From CAZRUA01 sp964603125 (GTDB lineage Bacteria > Bacteroidota > Bacteroidia > B-17B0 > Aurantibacillaceae): a DNA stretch of 45,558 bases. Where the stretch lies: contig CAZRUA010000014.1 of NCBI GenBank assembly GCA_964603125.1, forward strand, positions 1 to 45,558. Reading direction: 5' to 3'. The number at the start of each line of letters is the position of its first letter. The stretch's first letter is position 1. The translations under genes and the position numbers were made by a program. Of the stretch, positions 1 through 7,017 are shown in pieces. A model generated the notes under the pieces. The model had not been told where the DNA came from. It searched no databases and was given only the letters and a program-made list of their open reading frames with translations.

Positions 1-2540
1 AATGTAGATCCTGCAACACCATGCTTTGCCATTTTATCAGCAACTTTATATCCTTCTAAAATATGTGTAAATGTATTTACTTTAAAGCCCATGCTATCTG
101 CAACATGCATTAACATGTTTATTTCGCTTTGAACATAACTATGGCAAGTGATAAAACGTTTTTTATTTAAAATTTCTACTAAAGCCTCTAGCTCTAGATC
201 TTTTCTAGGCGCAATTTTTGATTTATCTTTACTTTCATTAAACGATTTCCATTGAGCTTCATATTGTTTAGCTCTAGTAAACAAATCAAAATAAACTTGT
301 TCTACACCCATACGTGTTTGTGGAAAGCGCACTGTATTTAAATCACCCCAGTTAGATTGTTTAACGTTTTCACCTAAGGCAAATTTTATAAACCCGTCAG
401 ATTTTTCAAACTTCATATCTTCAGCATTTTTACCCCAACGTAATTTAATTAATTGAGCTTGACCACCAACTGGATTAGCAGAGCCATGCAAAAGCTGAGC
501 ACTGGTTACACCACCTGATAATTGGCGATAGATATTAATATCTTCCGGGTCAATTACATCACCAATTCTTACTTCCGAACTTGAGGCTTGACTTCCTTCA
601 TTAACTCCATTACTTATTGCAATATGCGAGTGCTCATCAATAATCCCTGGTGTTAAGTGTTTGTTTGTACCATCAATTTCAATTGCACGAACACTTTTAG
701 GAACAGCTAAATTTTCACCAATACGTACAATTTTTCCATCAGTAATTAGCACATCTTTGTTCTTCAAAACACCTTCTACTGAGTCGTTTGTCCATACTGT
801 AGCGTTTTTAACTAATACAGCATCCCAGCGCTTGTAAAATTTATCTTTTAAACTTTCTTCTGTAAGAGGTTTGCCATAAGCTGCAAATGGATAAATCATT
901 TCACCCATATACATTTCATCTTTTTTGCTGGATTTTTTCTCACTTACTTTTGCATCTTCAATTTTAGAAGCTTCCCATGTAAACCATACGCCATCCATTT
1001 CCTGGCCTTTGCCTTCCATTTTTTTAGTCAGGTCGTTGTAATTACCTGATAAGCGAATAATGTTTGCACTATCTTGTAAATAGCTAAAAGTAACTAAGTT
1101 GTTTTTAATTGAAAAGCTAACATTTGTTTTTAAGGTATCTTTTAAATTAATAGTTACTGCAAGCTTTTCAATATCACCAGCGATATCAAATTTGTATTCT
1201 TTACTTGCTTTATTAGAGTTTGTAATTTTTAAATTGTATTTCGCACGAACGTCAATTGAGTTTATATCGCTGTACTTAAACTGCTCACCATTCACCCAGT
1301 TTTCATGAATTGTAGCTCCTTCTTCAAAAATATTTTTGCTTGTTATAATAAAATTTGCAAGCATTCCTTTTTTTAAAGCTCCAATTTTATCTGTCATACC
1401 AAGCATTTGCGCTGGAGTAAAAGTTAAAGCTTTTAAAGCATTTTTTTCACTTAATGAATACGCAATTGCTTTACGTAAATTTTTCAAGAAAAGTTTTTTA
1501 TCTTTTAAATCACTTGTTGTTAAAGCAAATGGAATGTTAAGTTTAGCAAATGCTGCTGGGTTAGATGGAGCCATTTCCCAATGTTTTAAATCATTTAATG
1601 AAACTAATTCTGCCTCAAAAGGATCTTCAACATCATAAGCATCTGGAAAGTTAAGTGGTAAAATATATTTACAATTCGCATTAAAAGCGTCCTGTATAGT
1701 TTGATATTCGTTTCCTCCAGCCTTTATGATGAAATTAACTTTAAACTCATCACCAATTTTGTCGGCACGTAACGCATTAAATTTATCATTAGCTTCAAAA
1801 ATCTGAGGTAGGGCTAAATTTGCATTAAAGGCTTCTAGTGAATTATTAAATTCAATTTTATTTTTATTCTCTTTATACCATTGTGCATCATAAAAAGTTT
1901 GGCGAATTAGCGCAATTGCACCCATTAACGATTCAGGATAATCCTGTGTTGAGGTTCCTTTGTTGAAAGAGAAAAATGAAGCCGCTTTATCTTTTATAAT
2001 CACTTCGTTTTCTTTTTTAGACGACAATGCAACTACGGTTCCACTACCTCTAACAATACCGTCTTTATTGGACGTTAACACCATTCCAAAACCAAGTTTT
2101 CTTAATTCCTCTGCAGTTTTAGTGTCATTAGTAAATATTTTGTGCGCTTCAATTTCACTTTTTATCGCTTGATTCCACGCATAAGCACCTTGAGTGTTTG
2201 TCTCCATTTGAGGGCCAAGATGAAATTCTTGTTTTACAGCAGGCATACCATAATCACTGTACATTTCAATAAATGAAGGGTAAATGTGCTTGCCTTTTAA
2301 ATCTGTTACAACGGCATTGCTTGGAATGCTGACATTTTCACCAGCTTCAACTACCTGATTATCTTTGATAATAAGTACTGCTTTGTTTAATGTTATTTCA
2401 TAATCAACGTGTAATGTACAGTTAGTAAATGCATACACCGTATGATTTGGGTTAGCAACTGCGTTGGGATAAAATGTGGTTTGCGCTTTGGTTTGAATAA
2501 ATAAAAACGCAACAGCTGCAAGGCTAAATATTTTAATCAT
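1..2540 (-). CDS. Tandem amidohydrolase family protein, exported, C-terminus cut off
   Basis: Reading down from the ATG at 2540, the frame stays open for about 846 codons to the window edge, so the C-terminus is missing. It starts with a signal peptide (M-I-K-I-F-S-L-A-A-V-A-F-L-F-I-Q-T-K-A-Q). Two amidohydrolase halves follow. The first carries the GK-x-IYPSFIEMYSDYG segment where the metal-binding HxH should be, so both histidines are missing. The second has the intact DEHSH motif at about codons 645-665, then GGVTSAQLLHGSANPVGGQ. The family hydrolyses C-N or C-O bonds using metals held by a TIM barrel; substrate is unknown. Large two-half exported amidohydrolases of about 1000 residues are common in Bacteroidota. 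Likely periplasmic. It is divergent from the cytochrome gene, with a -7 box at 2559-2566. Confident of family, not of substrate. Confidence 0.88.
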   Translation of the reverse strand, partial: MIKIFSLAAVAFLFIQTKAQTTFYPNAVANPNHTVYAFTNCTLHVDYEITLNKAVLIIKDNQVVEAGENVSIPSNAVVTDLKGKHIYPSFIEMYSDYGMPAVKQEFHLGPQMETNTQGAYAWNQAIKSEIEAHKIFTNDTKTAEELRKLGFGMVLTSNKDGIVRGSGTVVALSSKKENEVIIKDKAASFFSFNKGTSTQDYPESLMGAIALIRQTFYDAQWYKENKNKIEFNNSLEAFNANLALPQIFEANDKFNALRADKIGDEFKVNFIIKAGGNEYQTIQDAFNANCKYILPLNFPDAYDVEDPFEAELVSLNDLKHWEMAPSNPAAFAKLNIPFALTTSDLKDKKLFLKNLRKAIAYSLSEKNALKALTFTPAQMLGMTDKIGALKKGMLANFIITSKNIFEEGATIHENWVNGEQFKYSDINSIDVRAKYNLKITNSNKASKEYKFDIAGDIEKLAVTINLKDTLKTNVSFSIKNNLVTFSYLQDSANIIRLSGNYNDLTKKMEGKGQEMDGVWFTWEASKIEDAKVSEKKSSKKDEMYMGEMIYPFAAYGKPLTEESLKDKFYKRWDAVLVKNATVWTNDSVEGVLKNKDVLITDGKIVRIGENLAVPKSVRAIEIDGTNKHLTPGIIDEHSHIAISNGVNEGSQASSSEVRIGDVIDPEDINIYRQLSGGVTSAQLLHGSANPVGGQAQLIKLRWGKNAEDMKFEKSDGFIKFALGENVKQSNWGDLNTVRFPQTRMGVEQVYFDLFTRAKQYEAQWKSFNESKDKSKIAPRKDLELEALVEILNKKRFITCHSYVQSEINMLMHVADSMGFKVNTFTHILEGYKVADKMAKHGVAGST

Positions 2541-2558
2541 AGTTTAAAAATCGAATAA

Positions 2559-2566
2559 CAAATATA
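2559..2566 (-). promoter_or_regulatory. Bacteroidota -7 promoter box for the amidohydrolase
   Basis: On the minus strand this reads TATATTTG, an exact TAnnTTTG box and identical to the box in front of the tRNA gene at 40021. The expected transcription start lies about 15 nt before the ATG at 2540. No TTG was seen at the usual upstream spacing. Confidence 0.45.
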
Positions 2567-2621
2567 TTCATTTCGGCTAAATATATGCTTGAATTTCTTA
2601 CTTTTACGTCAAAAAAATAAT

Positions 2622-3236
2622 ATGTTCGCAGCGATTAAAAATATACACGTTATCTCGGTTATAGCATTCTTGTTGTTATACTTCATTAAAACAATTTTAT
2701 TGATTAGCGGTAAAGAAGATGCATTAACTAAAATTACTAAGTCAACTAGGATTCCAGAAATGATAGTTAGTTTCGTTTTCTTGGCAACTGGTATTTACTT
2801 ATTGATTGAAATACCTCAAATTAAACCATTATTGATTGTAAAAATTGGATTGGTGTTTATGTCTATTCCAATTGCAATAATTGGATTTAAAAAGCGCAAT
2901 AAAATTTTAGGTGCATTAGCATTGGTTATGATAACCGCAAGCTATGGTTTAGCTGAAATGGCAGGTAAAAACAAAGCAGTGGTTTCAACTGAAAATGCAG
3001 CTGGATTAGCAAATGGAGCTGATTTATATTCTTCAAATTGTGCTTTATGTCATGGGGATAATGGTAAAGCAGGAATAATGGGTGCTGCAGATTTAAGTAT
3101 GACTAAAGCTAGCACCGATTCTATTAAAAATACAGTTTTGAATGGAAAAGGTACTATGGCTAAAATTGAAGGCTTAACACCTGACCAGGCTGCAGCGATT
3201 GCTGATTATGTTGAGAAGAATTTGAAAGGGAAATAA
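2622..3236 (+). CDS. SirB-like membrane domain fused to cytochrome c
   Basis: This is a 204-aa protein. Residues 1-112 hold four hydrophobic segments resembling the SirB family (HVISVIAFLLLYFIKTILL at the start). Residues 130-204 form a small class I cytochrome c with the haem site CALCH (C140, C143, H144) and a probable axial Met179 in GTMAKIEG. The cytochrome domain follows the last helix and so should face the periplasm. I take the ATG at 2622, because the longer frame from a TTG at 2589 adds only 11 unconvincing residues. hflX begins 6 nt downstream, so the two are probably co-transcribed. SirB's molecular role is not well defined; electron transfer is inferred from the haem motif alone. 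Confidence 0.82.
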   Translation: MFAAIKNIHVISVIAFLLLYFIKTILLISGKEDALTKITKSTRIPEMIVSFVFLATGIYLLIEIPQIKPLLIVKIGLVFMSIPIAIIGFKKRNKILGALALVMITASYGLAEMAGKNKAVVSTENAAGLANGADLYSSNCALCHGDNGKAGIMGAADLSMTKASTDSIKNTVLNGKGTMAKIEGLTPDQAAAIADYVEKNLKGK

Positions 3237-3242
3237 AAATAA

Positions 3243-4439
3243 ATGAAAGAAAGTGTTGATTTAGCAGTACCCGAAATAAACGCAGTTTTAGTAGGTGTAG
3301 TGATTAAAATGCAGGATGAAGAATACTTGCAAGAGTATTTGGATGAGTTGGCTTTTTTAGTAGAAACCGCAGGTGCAAAAGCACAAAAAACATTTACACA
3401 AAAACTTTTTAAACCCGATTCAGGAACGTTTATAGGAAGTGGTAAACTAGAAGAAGTAAAGGCTTATGTGCAATCTAATAGTATACAATGGGTTGTTTTT
3501 GATGACGAATTAAGCCCTTCGCAGCAAAGAAATTTGGAGAAAGAATTGAAAGTAAAAGTAATGGATAGAAACCTGCTTATACTTGATATTTTTGGGCAGC
3601 GCGCTCGCACATCACATGCTAAAACACAAGTGGAGTTGGCATATTTTCAATACATGTTACCTCGTTTAACAGGTATGTGGACTCACTTAGAGCGTCAGCG
3701 TGGTGGTACAGGAACTCGTGGTGGTTCGGGTGAAAAGGAAATTGAAACAGATAGACGAATAACGCGCGATAGAATAGCTGAATTAAAAGAAAAGCTTAAA
3801 ACAATTGATAAGCAAATGGCTACCCAGCGCAAAAGCCGTGGCGAAATGATTCGTGTGGCTTTAGTTGGTTATACCAATGTTGGTAAATCAACTATTATGA
3901 ATATGCTTAGCAAAAGTGATGTGTTTGCTGAAAATAAATTGTTTGCAACCCTTGATACTACAGTAAGAAAAGTAGTAGTAGATAATTTACCATTTTTATT
4001 AAGTGATACCGTAGGTTTCATTCGTAAGTTACCTCACCATTTGGTAGAATCTTTTAAAAGCACTTTAGATGAGGTGAGGGAAGCAGATTTACTTTTACAT
4101 GTTGCTGATATTTCGCATAGAGCTTTTGAGGATCAATTAAATGTGGTAACTCAAACATTAGCGGATATTGGCGCTGCGGATAAGCCAGTAATTTTGGTAT
4201 TTAATAAAATAGACGCTTATAAGTTTACACAAAAAGACGAAGACGATTTAACGCCTGTAACGCGCGAAAATATCTCTTTAGATACATTACGTAAAACATG
4301 GATGAATAAAGATGGTATGGATTGTTTATTCATTTCGGCTTTGAATAAAGTTAATGTGGAGGAGTTTAAGCAAACCATATACGATAAGGTAAAGGAGCTT
4401 CATATTAAGCGTTATCCATACAACAATTTTCTTTATTAA
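3243..4439 (+). CDS. hflX: GTPase HflX
   Basis: This is a 398-aa member of the HflX family, ribosome-associated GTPases that split stalled or stressed ribosomes. The N-terminal HflX domain (about 15-130) is followed by the glycine-rich linker GGTGTRGGSG (154-163) and a coiled-coil stretch, then the G domain: G1 GYTNVGKS (209-216), G3 DTVG (255-258), G4 NKID (321-324). All nucleotide-binding motifs are intact and the length is normal. The ATG follows the cytochrome stop by 6 nt. Cytoplasmic. Very secure. Confidence 0.96.
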   Translation: MKESVDLAVPEINAVLVGVVIKMQDEEYLQEYLDELAFLVETAGAKAQKTFTQKLFKPDSGTFIGSGKLEEVKAYVQSNSIQWVVFDDELSPSQQRNLEKELKVKVMDRNLLILDIFGQRARTSHAKTQVELAYFQYMLPRLTGMWTHLERQRGGTGTRGGSGEKEIETDRRITRDRIAELKEKLKTIDKQMATQRKSRGEMIRVALVGYTNVGKSTIMNMLSKSDVFAENKLFATLDTTVRKVVVDNLPFLLSDTVGFIRKLPHHLVESFKSTLDEVREADLLLHVADISHRAFEDQLNVVTQTLADIGAADKPVILVFNKIDAYKFTQKDEDDLTPVTRENISLDTLRKTWMNKDGMDCLFISALNKVNVEEFKQTIYDKVKELHIKRYPYNNFLY

Positions 4440-4465
4440 ACACTTCATCGATAATTGTATTCATT

Positions 4466-4483
4466 AACCAAATCTATTTGGTT
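4466..4483. repeat. Short perfect inverted repeat downstream of hflX
   Basis: AACCAAAT and ATTTGGTT flank a 2-nt spacer, followed by a T-rich but interrupted run. It could be a weak hflX terminator or an operator for the next gene: it overlaps a TTG (4478-4480) that lies 20 nt before a TAATTTTA box at 4501-4508, which is a plausible promoter for the gene at 4535. Confidence 0.35.
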
Positions 4484-4534
4484 TGTATTCATTTTCTTTC
4501 TAATTTTATTCAATAAACAATAAAAAGAAAAAAC

Positions 4535-4969
4535 ATGTTTGATAATTTATTAGCTCTTGTTAAAGAGAACGCAGGTGATGCAATTGTGAAGAATCCTGCT
4601 ATACCAAATGAAAAAAATGATGAAGCAATTAGTCAAACAACTAATTCGATAATGGACACCCTAAAAGCACAAATGGCTAATGGAAAGCTGGATGATGTTA
4701 TGAGTATGTTTAAAGGTGGTAATGTTGATGCAGCTCATCCAACAGTTAATGCTGTTAGTAATAATGCTGTTAGTGATTTAATGGCTAAGTTCGGTTTAGA
4801 TAAAGGAGCTGCAAGTGGTATTGTTTCTTCTTTAATTCCAACTGTGTTAGGTAAATTGGTAAACAAAACCAACGACCCTAAAGACAGTAGCTTTGATTTA
4901 CAAGGTATTTTAGGTTCGCTTGGTGGCGGAGGAAATATTTTGGGAGGCTTAAGTAATATGTTTAAATAA
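4535..4969 (+). CDS. DUF937-like protein
   Basis: This 144-aa protein has no signal peptide or membrane segment. It has alternating amphipathic helices, a central segment with VSDLMAKFGLDKGAASGIVSSLIPTVLG, and a glycine-rich tail (LGGGGNILGGLSNMF). The helix pattern and tail resemble DUF937/YidB-type proteins, whose function is unknown. ybaB starts 14 nt downstream, then the OmpA gene, suggesting a three-gene transcript. Family assignment is from pattern recognition and is moderate. Confidence 0.6.
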   Translation: MFDNLLALVKENAGDAIVKNPAIPNEKNDEAISQTTNSIMDTLKAQMANGKLDDVMSMFKGGNVDAAHPTVNAVSNNAVSDLMAKFGLDKGAASGIVSSLIPTVLGKLVNKTNDPKDSSFDLQGILGSLGGGGNILGGLSNMFK

Positions 4970-4983
4970 AAAGGATAAAGCTT

Positions 4984-5292
4984 ATGTTTGGTAAAATGGG
5001 AGATATGATGAGTCGTCTTGGTGAAATGAAAAAAAAGATGGATGAGGTGAAGGAAAAGCTTGAATACACAGAGGCAAATATTGATGCAGCTGGTGGCGAC
5101 ATTAAAATTTGCATTAACGGTAATCGAAAAATAAAATCCATAGTGATATCACCAAGCTTGCAGCATGGCGACAAAGAAGAGTTAGAAGAGCAATTGTGTG
5201 TAGCTTTAAACAGAGCTATTGCAAAGGCAGACGAACTAAATGAAAATGAAATGAAAAATGCTGCTGGTGGCATGTTACCAGGTATGTTTTAA
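4984..5292 (+). CDS. ybaB: YbaB/EbfC family nucleoid-associated protein
   Basis: This 102-aa protein has the usual length and layout of YbaB/EbfC: an N-terminal amphipathic helix rich in Met and Lys (residues 1-35), a beta segment (GGDIKICINGNRKIKSIVISP), and a C-terminal helix ending in the typical AAGGMLPGMF tail. Family members bind DNA as dimers. In many bacteria ybaB lies next to dnaX and recR; here it sits between a DUF937-like gene and an OmpA gene, so this copy is not in that classic context. Confidence 0.9.
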   Translation: MFGKMGDMMSRLGEMKKKMDEVKEKLEYTEANIDAAGGDIKICINGNRKIKSIVISPSLQHGDKEELEEQLCVALNRAIAKADELNENEMKNAAGGMLPGMF

Positions 5293-5293
5293 A

Positions 5294-5989
5294 ATGTATA
5301 AATTATTATTTTTCATATTTATCAGTTTTAATCTTGGAGCATCTGTATTAACAGATAGCTCTAAGGTTATTCATGTGTATGGTAAAGTAATAAATAAGCA
5401 CAACTCAGTTCCGGTACAAGCTGAAATGGTAGTGAAAGATGCTATTACGCGAAAGAAAATTACTTCGTTTAAAACAAATGGCGATAGTGCTAAATATGCT
5501 TTTGTTTTAACTAGTGGAGGCAATTATATTATTGAAGTAACAGCAAATAAATACATTAATTACGTTTATATATTAAATATTAAAAATGGCGAAAGAGGCC
5601 ATGCTCACAAAGCTATCGTGCATTTAACCCCTGTTGCTAATAATGAAACTTTTGTTTTAAATGACGTACACTTTACACCTAATAAATTTGATTTGCTACC
5701 CGAGTCTTTTGATGAGCTGGACAAGCTAGCTGATTTTTTGAAAAAGAATAGTATGTACAAAGTTGAGATTGGTGGACATACCAGTAAAAATAAGGATACG
5801 GATAAGTTTAATTTAGATTTAAGCACAAACAGAGCATTAGCAGTGAAAAAATACCTTGTAAAAAAGGGAATTGATGAAAACCGCATTACACATAAGGGTT
5901 ACGGCAACTCAAAGCCATTGCTTGATTCGGACGATACTGATTCTTCACACAAAAATCGTAGGGTAGAGGTTACGTTAAAAATGGAGTAA
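5294..5989 (+). CDS. Small OmpA family protein with N-terminal carboxypeptidase-like domain
   Basis: This 231-aa exported protein starts at the ATG at 5294, one nt after the ybaB stop; the reading frame extends further upstream but that part overlaps ybaB and lacks a signal peptide. A signal peptide (1-17) is followed by a beta-sandwich regulatory-type domain (about 25-110, VYGKVINKHNSVPVQAEMVVKDA) and an OmpA-type peptidoglycan-binding domain (about 120-229), with NRALAVKKYLVKKGI, the GYG turn and the terminal KNRRVEVTL. It probably anchors an envelope component to the peptidoglycan in the periplasm. Confidence 0.87.
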   Translation: MYKLLFFIFISFNLGASVLTDSSKVIHVYGKVINKHNSVPVQAEMVVKDAITRKKITSFKTNGDSAKYAFVLTSGGNYIIEVTANKYINYVYILNIKNGERGHAHKAIVHLTPVANNETFVLNDVHFTPNKFDLLPESFDELDKLADFLKKNSMYKVEIGGHTSKNKDTDKFNLDLSTNRALAVKKYLVKKGIDENRITHKGYGNSKPLLDSDDTDSSHKNRRVEVTLKME

Positions 5990-6002
5990 GGGTTGTTTGA
6001 TG

Positions 6003-6956
6003 CTAGTTTTGCACAACAAACTTCTGTGTAGCTGTTTTCCCTTCGCCATCATCCATCACAACAATATATACTCCCTTGTTTAAGTTACTTAAGTCAAAAT
6101 CTTTTTTACCAGCCACCATGCTATCACTAATAATTAAGCTACCTAAGGCATCATATATTTTTATGCTGCTTCGTTTTGTGCCAAAGTACTTTATGGTAAA
6201 CACCCCATTGTTTGGGCTAGGGTAAATGCTAAGTGGGTTTTCTTTAGTTGTAGAATTATTTAAACCAATTGTGCTCATAGGTATAACACTTACATCATCA
6301 AATAAGTAATAGGAATTGTAATAAATACCGTGTACGCTATTCGTGTAATTGTAAATGGTATCCGTATTCGCATCATCTCTAAAATTACCAATGGTAATGT
6401 ATTTTTCTCCACCAGCAACTACAATTGTATCGCTAACCAATAACCATTGTGTACTATCATCTAATATTTGGTTACTTTCTACCTGCGGAGTGTAATTTAA
6501 TAATGTATTTGTAGTTGAAAATTGCGAAATATCATTAACGGATAAATATGCACCAACTTTTTTTATAAAATAATCATTAAAAGATGCATATGGTCTAACA
6601 TAAAAACTAACAATATACACTTCATCATTAACCATTGGACTATCTAATTGTGCATAAACATATTCTCTTGGATTAGTTACACCCACATTCGCTTGGAATA
6701 CAAATAAACCAAAGTAAGCATTCCCATTATGAGGTGGATAGCCCTGGCAGGTAGAACTTTGAATTAATGTTCTGTAATCTGGGCTACCAATGTTCGGATT
6801 AAACCAATCATCACAAATTGCATCATAAGGCCATGATGTATTCAAATGATAATTCTCAAAACTAGGGTTTGGCACTAAGTTTTGAGAAAAACTAACATTA
6901 CTTTTTACTAAAATAAAAAGTAATGTTAGTTTTAATATCCAATTTATGTTTTGCAC
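6003..6956 (-). CDS. Small secreted protein with T9SS type A sorting domain
   Basis: This is a 317-aa protein if translation starts at the GTG at 6956, giving a clean signal peptide (M-Q-N-I-N-W-I-L-K-L-T-L-L-F-I-L-V-K-S-N, cut near SFSQN). The frame also opens at a TTG at 6986, but that adds a charged, Cys-containing lead-in, and a TAnnTTTG box at 6962-6969 would lie inside it. The middle (LVPNPSFENY, then a beta-rich region with FDDVSVIP) resembles carbohydrate-binding-like jelly rolls of secreted Bacteroidota proteins. The last 75 residues are a type A sorting domain (LSIYPSPNNGVFTIKY, IKIYDALGSLI, LNKGVYIVVM, QKFVV), so the protein should cross the outer membrane by T9SS. Precise activity is unknown. 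The signal-peptide codons contain a large hairpin. Confidence 0.85.
   Translation of the reverse strand: MQNINWILKLTLLFILVKSNVSFSQNLVPNPSFENYHLNTSWPYDAICDDWFNPNIGSPDYRTLIQSSTCQGYPPHNGNAYFGLFVFQANVGVTNPREYVYAQLDSPMVNDEVYIVSFYVRPYASFNDYFIKKVGAYLSVNDISQFSTTNTLLNYTPQVESNQILDDSTQWLLVSDTIVVAGGEKYITIGNFRDDANTDTIYNYTNSVHGIYYNSYYLFDDVSVIPMSTIGLNNSTTKENPLSIYPSPNNGVFTIKYFGTKRSSIKIYDALGSLIISDSMVAGKKDFDLSNLNKGVYIVVMDDGEGKTATQKFVVQN
6888..6933 (-). repeat. Perfect 20-bp inverted repeat inside signal-peptide codons
   Basis: Arms at 6888-6907 and 6914-6933 are exact reverse complements, with a 6-nt loop at 6908-6913. In the mRNA this covers codons 8-23 of the T9SS cargo gene, i.e. the hydrophobic core of the signal peptide. 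It is not followed by a U-run, so it does not look like a terminator. Confidence 0.9.
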
Positions 6957-6961
6957 AATAT

Positions 6962-6969
6962 CAAATTTA
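6962..6969 (-). promoter_or_regulatory. -7 promoter box directly before a GTG start
   Basis: The minus strand reads TAAATTTG, matching TAnnTTTG. It ends 6 nt before the GTG at 6956, so the transcript would have almost no leader. The box supports the GTG over the upstream TTG as the true start. No TTG at a normal -33 distance. Confidence 0.4.
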
Positions 6970-7017
6970 CAAAAATTACCTTGCAATAACTAAGTTTAGG
7001 GGGAGAGTTCCAAAACA

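Noticed and set aside
1..2172. Plus-strand open frames of 60-100 codons opposite the amidohydrolase
   Set aside because: All lie inside the coding region of the minus-strand gene and show no domain or signal.
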